Source: Basidiobolus meristosporus CBS 931.73
Taxonomy: Eukaryota > Basidiobolomycota > Basidiobolomycetes > Basidiobolales > Basidiobolaceae
Direction of reading: 5' to 3'
DNA length: 64,000 bases
Assembly (NCBI GenBank): GCA_002104905.1
Contig: MCFE01000006.1
Span: forward strand, 124,001-188,000
How positions within the stretch are numbered: position 1 is the stretch's first letter; the number at the start of each line of letters is the position of its first letter. Below, piece by piece: positions 27,458 to 38,006 of the stretch. The notes under the pieces were generated by a model. That model ran no database searches, was not told the origin of the DNA, and was given only the letters and a program-made list of their open reading frames with translations. The translations under genes and the position numbers were made by a program.

Positions 27458-30044
27458 ATGGAAGAAACCCTACCAAAGTCACGTCCCATTTACAACTTGA
27501 GTGAATTGGATAAGTGGGATAGTACTGCCGATGAGTTTTGGCAAACTTTTGCAAGATCTCTCCCTTTGGCCAATCGACCAGAGCGTAGCACTCTTGAAAG
27601 AGAGGAGTTCGCTGACAACTGGAAGAAGATACCCGGGAAAGTTTTGGTTTGCCATGACATGGCGGGCGGTAAAGTGCACATATCAGAAGTACTCAGATCC
27701 TCCAAATTAATTGTGTGCTGTTTCCTCTTCTGTCTAGGATACAATGAGGACTGCTCAGTTCAGGGTGAAGCAGTAGGGGAGAAATATAATCTCCAATATT
27801 GGCAATATTTGGATTATTTTGTCTATTTCTCTCATCATCGAGTGACCATCCCTCCTGTTACGTGGATTAACGCTGCACATAAGAACGGTGTCCCGGTCTT
27901 GGTTGGTGTTTATGGCTGTTGGTACTACCAGAATTGAGGTATAATGCTGGTTTTGTTTCAGGGTACATTTATAACCGAGTGGGAGGAGGGTGCTCAAGAG
28001 ACTAGCAAGTTACTCAAAAATGCGGAGTTTTATGCAAACCAGCTAGGTTGGTGATCTCATTATTGAAGTAGTTCGTTGCGGCTGGCTTGGTTGATTGCAT
28101 TCACAAAAGCCACATTCTCGCGATTATGTGCTAATCCAACGGGCAATCTACATTAGCCGATGTAGCTGCGTGCTACGGGTTCGATGGTTGGCTGTTAAAT
28201 ATTGAAAACGTGTTTCTCAACCTTGAAGAAGATACAGAACACATGATCAGCTTCATCCGTATATTGACGGAGCAAATGCACAAAAAAGTCCCCAATTCTA
28301 AAGTCATATGGTAAACGCCACTTTTTGATCCATATATCTCGAATGTTGGCTAACGGAGTTCCTTGTCCAGGTACGATTCTGTGACTGTAGAGGGGCTCCT
28401 GGCCTGGCAAAATCGATTAAACCTGTTGAACCTTCCATTCTTTGATGTATGTGATGGGATCTTCTTGAATTACACATGGGGTAGACTATACCCTAAGGTA
28501 TCTTCACTAGCAGCTGGAGAGAATCGGAAGTTTGACGTCTTTGCTGGAATCGATGTTCATGGGCGAAATACCTTCGGTGGTGGAATGTTCGATACATACA
28601 AGGTGGTAGCCAATCTGGACGGTATTGTATTATAGCATTCAACTCCACAATATTTATGGTTCTTTAGGCGCTTCACGTCATTGCAGACGCGTCCATCTCC
28701 GCTGCTATATTTGCTCCAGCCTGGACATATGAAAACTTCCAAGGTCGAAATTTTACAGACAATGAAGCAAAGTTTTGGATTGGAAATGGGTGTAAGTATG
28801 CTCGGGTCAGAGGATGCTCGTTTGGTCTCCGAAGAAAGCTAAAAGTTTTTTGTAGTAAACCACCATAGTGTTTCGCAGTTTGTCAAACCGCATGTTGCTC
28901 CTGGAGATATCCAATTTGTTACCAACTTTGATCAAGGCATTGGGACTCAATTTTCTATACATGGAAAGGTGATAATTTAAGAATTGCCAGGAAGCAGTAT
29001 TTACACTAACAATGCCTTTAGATTGTTCACAAGGGTAGTTGGTTGAATTTCAGCCAGCAAAGCCTGGTACCTACGTATCGTAATTGGGCGACAGAAATCA
29101 TATCCCAGGCCCCGTTAATCTTGAATTCTTCAGTAACCAACGAAATTAGTTTCTATGGCGGCTCAAGCTACCGATTAGAAATAGAAACCATCTCCCAAGA
29201 TTTTATCGATGATGCGGTATCCTTATTCCCGATTTTTGATACGAACGTCGCGCTTTCAGACTACACTGTGCTCTCTGTGGTCTATGATCACGGACAGATT
29301 CTAAGCCACCGTATGGAGTTGAACCTGCTGCTTAGGTTACGTCTGGAAGATGACCGCTACATATACTTATCCCCGAGCGGGGATGGTGTGACGGGGACAA
29401 TATTTGAAAACAACCCTCCAATGGCACCTTTATTTGAGAGAGAGATTCCAGGAACAGATTGGTCAGTTGCAGTGTTCGACCTTGGCAAGTTGAAGGACAC
29501 CCGAGTGACTCAAATCGACGGCGTGGTAATAATAAAAGGGCTGATCTCAGCGCCTGACACCACGTTACATCAGCTCCATATCGGAGAAATTAAGATATAC
29601 CAAGAGCGTAAGATCAAGTACAAGGAGGTGGATTTGGCTAATCTCATGAGCGATTTGTTCTACATCTCAGAGTTGCCACAGCCATTAAACCTCAGGAGTT
29701 CGAAAGCAATCGTCAAAGGGCCTGTGTTCAACGGGATAGAATCGAAGGTGGATTACCAAATCCAGCTGACTATATCGTGGGATTCGACCCGGTTCAGAAT
29801 GTTCAACGTTTATGCGGTGACTCCAACGTCGAAGAAGTACCTGGGCACATCGTTCTGTGACTCCTACCGAGTGCAATTATCCACAAATGCAATTGGAGCT
29901 CAGTTGGATGAAACATCCAGCGAACGGATTGGCTTCCCGTTGAAATTTCAAGTGCAGGTAGTGAACGACTTGTATCAGGTCACCAATCTTGAGATTTCAC
30001 CGCTGTTAGATGTATTTGTAGATTTGCCTGCTTCAGTCAATTAG
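27458..30044 (+). CDS. Cytosolic endo-beta-N-acetylglucosaminidase (GH85), 701 aa
   Basis: Eight exons: 27458-27668, 27738-27901, 27962-28046, 28157-28310, 28371-28602, 28668-28791, 28856-28968, 29022-30044, in continuous phase for 701 codons. The enzyme cuts the chitobiose core of N-glycans, releasing free oligosaccharides. The start has the family marker KVLVCHDMAGGY, and the GH85 barrel covers residues about 60-370. FDGWLLNIEN gives the catalytic pair N168 and E170 (oxazoline-stabilising Asn and general acid Glu). GIDVHGRNTFGGG and IFAPAWTYEN follow. The C-terminal 300 residues form a beta-rich accessory region. No signal peptide, so action on cytosolic glycoproteins or ER-associated degradation products is likely. 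Close relatives in Mucor (Endo-M type) can also transglycosylate; whether this one does cannot be read from the sequence. Confidence 0.92.
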
Positions 30045-30595
30045 TGTATCGTTAACGGTAATCTTCAGTCGTTCGGTAATCAGTCTAATAAATGCATATA
30101 TAGTGGTTCCATTGAAGCGACCCGCCTCAACCAGGCGATTGCCCTTGCCAACACATGAGTGCCATATTGACCGACAACACGTCCTTCGAATTGTCTGATC
30201 ATGCCAGCAAGCCTTACGTGATACTGGTGATGGGACACAGGGTACGGATGTTGTACGGATCATCTTGGATGTATATGGAGAAGTATGCTCTACATACACT
30301 TTCATTTCTACGGGGTAATGCATGCATGTTATCATTCTCCATTATCATCGCATATGATCGTATCCATAATTGGTGTGAATCATCAGTTGAATAAGCTGTT
30401 TAGAACAGTACTCCCAGTGATATAAAAAATAGTCTTATTCTTGACTCTATCTCCCCTGCCCAAATATAGGATCCAGGAATGTGCACCTCATTGGTGGAGT
30501 AGCTTGTGTACACCTAGCCTTTTCGTTTTACATAAGCTTTCATCTCAGCTATCCATACCTATCCTCCTTATTGTTCAGCAATATATCAAAGAACC
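30045..30595. promoter_or_regulatory. Intergenic region and LC8 promoter
   Basis: No gene seen. ATATATCAAAG just before the ATG and pyrimidine-rich sequence at about 30530-30575 fit a short leader for the downstream gene. Confidence 0.35.
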
Positions 30596-30924
<329 letters not shown>

Positions 30925-32017
30925 GCATATTCATTGTGTCCATCATCTAGGGTCGTCTCTTGCTTTTCGCTTAATAAAAGAACCCAAAATTCTAAGTGCA
31001 AAGTCGAGTTCCTAGAGCCATGTCATCTGGGGGTCGCTCCTGACAACACCAGGCGCCGAGGGTGGCGGTGATATTGAGGCTATTTTACAGGCAGAACATA
31101 GTGAATTTAGTGCAGCATATCTATTCAGGTGTTGTTGAGTATAATGGTGGCAAGATGAGACGAAAGGGATCTTGACATTCCCCTCAGCCTCGCCTCTCTC
31201 AGTGATGTATAAGCTACGAAATATCCATAACCCACGGCAATGCCATGGTTAGTGCACAGATCACTTCTACGCTGAGGACCAACATTCAGTCTATTGGAGA
31301 ATTCGCACACGATAAAGGTTACTAGTAATATCTGTAGACTTTAGCGTTGTACTGATCTGAAAATACATGATTCAAATATAATTCGATGCATTGCATATCT
31401 TGACATGTATTGGAATAAATCAAGCCCGAGATGAGTTGAAGGTTATATTCCAAAAACGTAATGTCAAACTTGAGCAGAAGAGTTTTTATCACATTGAGAG
31501 AAGGCAGCTATGGAGTAATCACCTCTGCTTCGCTTTATTGAACCATACCCACGAATACTTCCAGCAAAACTCCAAGGATGAGCTCATCATCTGATGATAT
31601 TCTAGAATCCCAGAGAATAGGAATAAATCCCAAAATTTGATATTTGTTGTGCGGCAGTTAATACAAACATGAACTTTTGGTCAATGCTGCGAAATACTCA
31701 CCAACCCGAGAAGGGTAGAGTCGCCAACCTTGGCTAGATGCCCAATACAATCGCATTCCTCTTCAACTTATTGGATAGAATAGAAGATTATCAAATGTAA
31801 CCCTTGAGCGATATCGAAACTTTAGACATAGTTCTCATTCCATACGGAAGTTGCTGCTCTCCAACGGTCTCGATAGTATCGCTACCGATGTGTATTTCCA
31901 CTTTAAATTCATTTCCATCAGGCAGTTAGTAAGCTTCGTAATATGAATGATGCAATAGAACGGGATCCTTGGTAATTAATCTTTGTATATTACTCGATTC
32001 TGATAGTGACTGTCATA
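30925..32017. other. 1.1 kb intergenic, no gene seen
   Basis: Contains the LC8 3' region (AATAAA at about 30973-30978). No frame with coding character on either strand. Confidence 0.4.
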
Positions 32018-32956
32018 TTATAGAGAGATAAACTGAAATACTGTCGCCTCATCCATTGTTTTCACTCTCAACGGCTCTCCATAACTCGCTTTGAAGAACT
32101 CTACACTATAGAAATACATTCCATCCGAGATCACAAACATGCTCTTATATTTTGTAGGAATCAGCTTGATATTGAGCTGCGGCTTCTGATCAAATAAGTG
32201 TATCTTGTACAGATTGGTGCATCTATCACAAACTGTGAACGCATTGTGTTGTTGGTGCTCGGCAGCCTCATAGCTCAGGGTCTCTTCATCCACGCCGATA
32301 CCTAGATAGCCAATGTCGCCAAATGCAGATCTAACGTATATATCATCATCAACGTCAATACGGAATGTGATGCCTTGTGAATAGTTGTGCGAGCCAAATA
32401 TCAAGAAGCCTTCGTACAGATCAGTGGAACACATGCCATTTTCACCACATATACTTAGCTTGAATTTGGCATCTGGAGTAAATAGGCTCACTCCATCTGC
32501 TGACACGAGCTGATCACCGGAAGGGCTTGGAGTGATGTCTGGAGCGGTGTAGTCATTGAGAGTATCCAAATAGGCCAACTGCACAATCAGCGCCCGATCC
32601 GGATCATCTTGGAATTGCAGACTCTCGTCCAGATATTGGTCGCCATGTTTGAAGACAAGCAATTCGATATCTTCATCGAAGTCGGGATGGTATTCAAGTT
32701 GGACAAACTCGTTGCTCTGTTCGTGATTTAAGCTGACGGCATTGTTCTGAACGATGAGGGTGTTGGTTCTCGGAATAGCTTCGTAATCGTCAACTCCTTC
32801 TTCGTTGAGCATCAAACAGCTGGGAGCTCCAATGAATACGGAACCATTCAGAAAATGACCGTCTCTAATCTCTAAAGCACCATCATTGATGCATATGTAT
32901 TTGTACTCCCCAGTAATGATGAAACGGAATATGTAGCCTTCGATCTCATCATACAT
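32018..32956 (-). CDS. Orphan acidic beta-rich protein, 312 aa, intronless
   Basis: One uninterrupted frame from ATG at 32956 to the stop at 32018. I do not recognise the family. Composition is acidic (many D and E) with regularly spaced aromatic and hydrophobic residues, suggesting an all-beta fold. Two similar halves may exist: segments near the start (KYICINDGALEIRDG) and near the end (MFVISDGMYFYSVEFF) have the same I-x-D-G-x pattern, so a beta-trefoil or repeated beta-sandwich is possible. There is a C-x2-C pair (CDRC) near residue 245 and CGENGMC near 172. No signal peptide or membrane helix. Lack of introns in this intron-rich neighbourhood, plus wide intergenic gaps on both sides, could reflect a recently arisen or acquired gene. 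Confidence 0.65.
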   Translation of the reverse strand: MYDEIEGYIFRFIITGEYKYICINDGALEIRDGHFLNGSVFIGAPSCLMLNEEGVDDYEAIPRTNTLIVQNNAVSLNHEQSNEFVQLEYHPDFDEDIELLVFKHGDQYLDESLQFQDDPDRALIVQLAYLDTLNDYTAPDITPSPSGDQLVSADGVSLFTPDAKFKLSICGENGMCSTDLYEGFLIFGSHNYSQGITFRIDVDDDIYVRSAFGDIGYLGIGVDEETLSYEAAEHQQHNAFTVCDRCTNLYKIHLFDQKPQLNIKLIPTKYKSMFVISDGMYFYSVEFFKASYGEPLRVKTMDEATVFQFISL

Positions 32957-34612
32957 GGTTCATAAACAAGATGCACAAATCGTGGAAATTTGAAACGATG
33001 AAAAGTAATTAACAGCAATGCCATTGTTTTTGTCAGCGTCTTCATACATATATGATTCGCTTCATCCCCTGTATCTTATCTATGACATGGTACCAGTGAG
33101 TGGCACAGAAATCGTATACAATCAGAGTCGGGTCCATACAAGGCAAACAGAAGCATTGATTTCTCCCACCACAATTATATTTGGGAAACCATTTAATATT
33201 GGATTGATCCCGTAGATAATGTCCATTGCTCAGTGCAATAGCTCAATTCCAATCGTTTTCTCGTTTGAATGATGGTTTTCCTTCTCTTCAACATCTGCAC
33301 AGTACTTGGTCTAGTCACCCAGATCTTTGCATAAATCACAAGGTGTCTGTATAAAATCAGAAATTTAATATGTAGTATGATGTTACTTGATATACCATCA
33401 TATGGCCCAGGTGAGCCTCCAAGAGATTAAAACAGTATTTATGGAGACATAGCCTTGTACTGCATTCCTCCTACTCTCCGTATTCACAACCACTTCCAAT
33501 ACAAAGAATGATAGTTGACACGAATATGAAAATTTAACAGGGGTCAGGACTGCTGCAGTCATGGTCATTTGATTCCACGATTTCTGACAAGCCAAGTCAA
33601 ACACCTAGTCCAGGCTGAGGAGTCGAGCCATCGGCATTTCATTTTTCACTAATCAATGTGTGTGCATCTTGTGTGAGCACATATAAATGTTGTGGCACTG
33701 ATCATTTGCATCACTCACCACACTCACCGCACCCACTTCTGATAACAAGCATGCATCATCAAGGGAAGGGGTCAGGTAGTGCTATCGAAGTACTAGTGTC
33801 GCACAAAACACAAGTAATAGGTGGAAGTAGAGTAGGGTACTATTAAAGTTGCACTCAATGTTTATGCAGAATCAAACGACAATCGTTTACCGATACACTT
33901 CTGTGTAGTATCTTCTCAACAATGAAACCCTGGCCAAAACTGGCGCTAATTACAGCCAGAATAGTACTAAACGGGCTTTAGGTTGATGCGACGGCAAAGG
34001 CCATTTTTGATTTTCATGATCCATGTGGCCTTGTGACATACAATACGTCGGCCCCTATAATTTTTCTAAATAGTACTTATGCATTTCACCATTCCACATG
34101 CTGCCTGCTAAGAGCATCCCTGTGTGTCAATTTGAAACCTATTGCATGTCTTAGTAAGAGATATAGATATGAATTGAAGTTCAAGTCTAAAGATGCACAG
34201 ATGGCGAAAAGTATCCTACATATATGAGATATGCAAACTAAATGTTTAGCCTCGTTTTACGAAACTCTGTTCAAATCATTACCATCGATTTGAGCTGGGG
34301 AATATATGTCTCCTCATCTGCAGCGCTTTGCCCACAGACAGTCATCCCATTATTGTTGAACTAATTTATTATAGGAAATAAGTCAGAACCATCGATATTG
34401 AAGTATATTGCCACGTTCACCTGTGGCATGTTGCGCATTTTTGGGGAGCTTTGGGTTTTGAATCTGAATCACTGTGTTCTATTCTCTAGCAACCATTACC
34501 TGGTATTAAGCACCATCCAACATCTTCTGAAACATTGCCAAGGGCTTATATAAGGCACACAAACCCCATTGCTCACATCACTTGCAGTCGCTCCTACCCT
34601 CCTTCTCCTGCT
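32957..34612. other. 1.65 kb intergenic, promoter of the secreted-protein gene at its end
   Basis: No coding signal. The last 70 bases hold the TATA box of the downstream secreted-protein gene (listed separately). Confidence 0.4.
34547..34554 (+). promoter_or_regulatory. TATA box of the secreted RYG-rich protein gene
   Basis: TATATAAG lies about 60 bases before the ATG at 34613, followed by a CT-rich leader. The spacing suits a strongly expressed TATA-driven gene. Confidence 0.5.
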
Positions 34613-35008
34613 ATGAAGTTCTTTGCTGTTCTCGGTTTCACTACTTTGGCTCTTGCCCAAACGCTCTTTGCGCAGGAGGCTCCAATTACCGAAGGCACCG
34701 AAGAGGTATCGGCCAAAAGCCAATTCCGGGATTCCAGCTGGTATCCTGGTACTTGGCTTGGCGGGTATGAAGGTGGGCTAGGAGGAGATTATGGCTCCAT
34801 TCCTCGCTATGGCCCTGCTTCCCGATATGGATCTCGATTTGGTTACGTTCCTCGTTATGGTGGAAGTCTTGGCCGAGGATACCTTGGTGGCATCTCCACA
34901 CCTCGTTATCGCGCTTGGGATGACTACGATGATGGTGTTGGATGGGATAGCGATGACAGCTATGTTGACTACGTTCCTGGTCCTGACAACCATATCTATG
35001 TTGATTGA
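34613..35008 (+). CDS. Small secreted Gly/Tyr/Arg-rich protein, 131 aa
   Basis: ATG at 34613 is preferred over the upstream in-frame ATG at 34535 because the shorter product starts directly with a classic signal peptide (MKFFAVLGFTTLALAQTLFA, likely cleaved after residue 20) and because the TATA box lies between the two. The mature protein is about 110 residues. A middle region repeats R-Y-G and G-G-x-L/Y units (about residues 58-102), and an acidic Asp/Tyr-rich tail ends in HIYVD. No cysteine is seen in the mature part. The composition resembles structural wall, adhesive or spore-coat proteins rather than an enzyme. No family recognised. It converges with another small secreted-protein gene 600 bases away. 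Confidence 0.75.
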   Translation: MKFFAVLGFTTLALAQTLFAQEAPITEGTEEVSAKSQFRDSSWYPGTWLGGYEGGLGGDYGSIPRYGPASRYGSRFGYVPRYGGSLGRGYLGGISTPRYRAWDDYDDGVGWDSDDSYVDYVPGPDNHIYVD

Positions 35009-35605
35009 TCGAAATGAATCTTCGTAGATCAAGTCTCACTTTGTAGCTATTGTTTGAATAAATAGTTCGAGTTGACTGCAACGTATATACTGGGCATTAT
35101 CATTGTATGTAGTATTCGAGCTACCTTGAAGCAGAACAAGCTGATCACGAGCCAAATGGCGCATACTACAAAATCGGACTGCGAAGACGCACCTCGGGCC
35201 AGGAGATTTTCAAACCAGATTTCTAGGTTGCTTCAAATAATAATAATAACAACAACATCAGAGGCCTTTGATAGCTATTGAGTCATGAATATCGCAGAGT
35301 GAGCTGCAACAAAGGCCAATGGCAACCAGTTGACATGCTTCATCTAACACGCGAGGCTGTGGCTTTCAGAAGTGAAGCCCTCAATCTTGGAAATATAGGT
35401 GCAATAGAAAGGAGCAATTCCTTCTGTATCTATGTGAAATGAATCACTCAATATTGTCTAAGCCTGCAGCTCGTGCATTGGGTAAGGTATCGTCGCATAA
35501 AAGAGACTAGACATGAAATACAAACAAGCCGAGGGGCAAGTAAAGTAGATGCTCTTGCGAGTGGACGGGTTGGAAATAGTTTCATGGGAGAAGTATTCAG
35601 TTGGT
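35009..35605. other. Intergenic between two convergent secreted-protein genes
   Basis: 3' regions of both genes. An AATAA run at 35058-35062 is a likely polyadenylation signal for the left gene. A short (AAT)n/(AAC)n tract occurs at about 35237-35256. Confidence 0.4.
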
Positions 35606-36061
35606 TTATTGGGTCCTATGTGGTCTATAATCCCTCACATCATAATCAGACATCGTTTTACCTACTGGTATAGTACCAACATCTATCCCATATCCATAAT
35701 AGTCACTAGCAATAGAGCCACCTCCTTTGGCCTTTCCACCGAAGCGAGCTTGGATTTCACCAATTTCATTATTGGCAAAGCCTGTACCTTGGAAATTCCC
35801 GTTGAAACCTGCTCCAAGGCCACGCTGTTTGGTCACCTCGGCTGCAACTCTGGCGCGACCGCCCAGCTCCACTCCAGCATTTCCACTCAGCACTTTGCGA
35901 AGATACCCAAGGCGGGGATCTGTGAATATGTCTTTCAAGATCCAGTTGTCAATGTCCTGCACCTCTTCAGAAACCTCGGCAAGTCTGTTTACGGGCTGAG
36001 CCATCATAAGGCTACAGGACAAGAGGATACCTCCAACCAAAAACACTGAGTGAAATATCAT
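35606..36061 (-). CDS. Small secreted Gly/Ala-rich protein, 151 aa
   Basis: One uninterrupted frame from ATG at 36061 to the stop at 35606. Residues 1-21 form a signal peptide (MIFHSVFLVGGILLSCSLMM followed by AQP, likely cleavage after residue 21). The mature part begins with a short acidic amphipathic helix (EVSEEVQDIDNWILKDIF), then a Gly/Ala/Arg/Asn-rich low-complexity stretch, and ends in a Tyr/Asp/Arg-rich tail with GIDVGTIPVG. No cysteines in the mature part. No family recognised. It lies tail to tail with the other secreted-protein gene, so the two may be a functional pair, but their sequences are not similar. Confidence 0.7.
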   Translation of the reverse strand: MIFHSVFLVGGILLSCSLMMAQPVNRLAEVSEEVQDIDNWILKDIFTDPRLGYLRKVLSGNAGVELGGRARVAAEVTKQRGLGAGFNGNFQGTGFANNEIGEIQARFGGKAKGGGSIASDYYGYGIDVGTIPVGKTMSDYDVRDYRPHRTQ

Positions 36062-36893
36062 TTCAACGGAGGTGGCGCTGTACAGAACGGCGGATGGAAG
36101 GTAAGGTAATATAGACTACTGGAGACCAAAATGGTAACATTTCAAGAAGCAGAATTCGCCAGTCAAATAGTAGCCCATGGCCAGGTGTTTCATCCAACAA
36201 GGCTGTGAATCTAACGTATGAATCAAAGATTCATCTTTGAAACACCAAAAGGTATGGTAAAGCTGGGGCTGTTACAGGGCTGATGTGTAAGTGGCACTGT
36301 CACTTGAAACAGACGCTTTTTTGTTAAGTGACATACTCATCAAACAAAGCGACTATGATTCAAGAGGATCATGTTTGTCATGGCCTTTGACTCAAACGAT
36401 CTAAACCGAATCAAACCAAGATTTTGCTTAGTCCGTACAAATAAATACCGGTTCAATGGCCACGTTTTTTACTTTTGCTTACTCAAGGTCGGATTCTGCT
36501 TAGGTGTCCAATCGAGGTTTAACATATCTGTATGAATGCCTATTCTTCCAAGTACAGTAACTCTCTTATAATATCATTACCGCATGGTACAAGAGTTGGT
36601 TGCATTTGCATGGCTAATTCAATCCCATTATTACCACAACTGACCTATTGCAAATTATTTTAGTCAATTCCACTACAGCATAATCTCTGACAGAAACTTA
36701 CTATAATATGAAGTTAAATATGGTATAGCTTCTCAGCACATACTGTAGGCTTTCAAACAATCAAATCAAGCTCCTAAAGGCTAATGCTACTTGCATGCTT
36801 ACAATAATTCATCATACTCCGACATGACAGAAAAAGTCTTACTAACTTGGTGCAATGGTAATATATGTTAGTTAAGCATTGGTACCTGAGTGC
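36062..36893. other. Transition between gene-rich and transposon-rich DNA
   Basis: Promoter side of the minus-strand secreted-protein gene, then AT-rich sequence with no frame. From about 36,780 the style of sequence becomes that of the repeats to the right. Confidence 0.35.
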
Positions 36894-37236
36894 CATTGTA
36901 AGATTTGTAGTAACGGTTAAATATTCCAATAGCTTGGTGCCTTAGTTGATAGCCTACAGGCTTAGAGTATCTTGTCCAAATTCCATGTCAGGATTTACTT
37001 CAACATTTCACCAGATCATCAGGCACCCAAACATGAGAAAACTCAAGCTCATTCAAACATCCACTAACTCAGCACACATGCTCTTGAGGCCTTTCTAACT
37101 GTACTTTATGAGTGTGTTTGCCAATACCATGTAAAAATTCAAACACAACATCACATCCAATCAACCATTAAGCAAAAACCATATAATCTACTTGATCTCC
37201 AACTCACTTTCAATATATGTAAAACTCTTAAAAAAG
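36894..37236 (+). repeat. Decayed LTR of an older copia element (family A)
   Basis: Can be aligned by eye along its length with the 349-base LTRs at 37627 and 41963, but with many substitutions. Shared landmarks are ATTGTAAGATTTGTA at the start, the ACCAGATCATCAGGCACCCA segment, TCTTGAGGCCTTTCTAAC and the end AAACTCTTA. It has lost the perfect terminal TG..CA. Confidence 0.6.
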
Positions 37237-37237
37237 C

Positions 37238-37626
37238 TATGTGGCCCAAGCTCTCACTCTGGGATATCTGCTACTGATATCACTGGAACTTTTCCCTCAG
37301 CTCAAAAGCTAGATGTATATAACTACCAGGTCTGGAAGGAGAGGATGGATATGCTACTGCAAGAAAGAGGCCTCCAGTAAATTGTCATGGGAGAAGAATG
37401 TTCTCCTGAGGATATAGGAGAAGAAGCTTTAGTGTGCTTGGAAGAAATAGCATAGTGCCTTTGACTGCATTTGCCATAATGTCATATACAAGCTTCTAGC
37501 TCAATACTCAAGAGCAAAGAATGCTTGGAAGGCATTAAGTGATATATATTAGTCATGCTTTCCTGCCAGGAAAGTGTATCTTAGACAAACATATGTGGCT
37601 ACAAAGATGCCCCCAAGTGAATTAAT
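37238..37626 (+). pseudogene. Gag fragment of the older copia element
   Basis: The sequence follows the decayed LTR and matches the start of the gag of the intact element (TDITGTFPSAQKLD, YQVWKERMDMLLQERG), but has stop codons after QERGLQ and later. It is cut at the TTAAT duplication where the intact element is inserted, and gag-like sequence resumes for about 25 bases at 42312. Confidence 0.7.
37622..37626 (+). repeat. Target-site duplication TTAAT, left copy
   Basis: The five bases TTAAT immediately before the left LTR are repeated exactly at 42312-42316, right after the right LTR. Confidence 0.9.
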
Positions 37627-37975
37627 TGTTGTAAAAATTCGTATTTCCACCTAAATATTCACCTAACTTAGTCACTTAGATCATTACCTTCAAATCCTAG
37701 AAAATACTGACCAAATTCCTTGTTGGGATTTACTTTGAGAATTTTCATGTTCTGGGTACCTGGTATTTTGGTGAAAATATTCTAAGTTGTCCAAACAGCC
37801 CCAAACTTTGCACACATGTTCTTGGGACCTTCCTTAACCTATTCTACGAGTTTGTAATGCCAAGACCAGGTAAAAGTATAAATACTACTTTTACATTCAA
37901 TAAATCATTAAGTGAAAACCACATAATCTACTTGTTCTCCCAATCACTTCCAGTATCTCCAAGACTCTTACAACA
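37627..37975 (+). repeat. Left LTR of the intact copia element, with an internal inversion
   Basis: 349 bases, TGTTGTAA..TTACAACA. It carries a TATA box (AGTATAAATACT) and AATAAA before the end, as expected for promoter and polyadenylation signals. Bases about 37737-37784 are the reverse complement of the matching part of the right LTR. Confidence 0.9.
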
Positions 37976-37989
37976 GGTTATGAGCCCTG
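37976..37989 (+). other. Primer-binding site, half-tRNA initiator-Met type
   Basis: GGTTATGAGCCCTG starts immediately after the left LTR. It is complementary to the anticodon stem-loop part of initiator tRNA-Met, as in Drosophila copia and yeast Ty5, rather than to the tRNA 3' end. Confidence 0.7.
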
Positions 37990-38006
37990 AGCTGTCACTC
38001 TCTGCA

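Noticed and set aside
34535-34612. Upstream in-frame ATG adding 26 residues to the RYG-rich secreted protein
   Set aside because: It would bury the signal peptide, and it lies before the TATA box at 34547.
37830-37850. TTCCTTAAC in the LTR, resembling a U12 branch site
   Set aside because: No U12-type 5' splice site or coding exons nearby, so it is a chance match.
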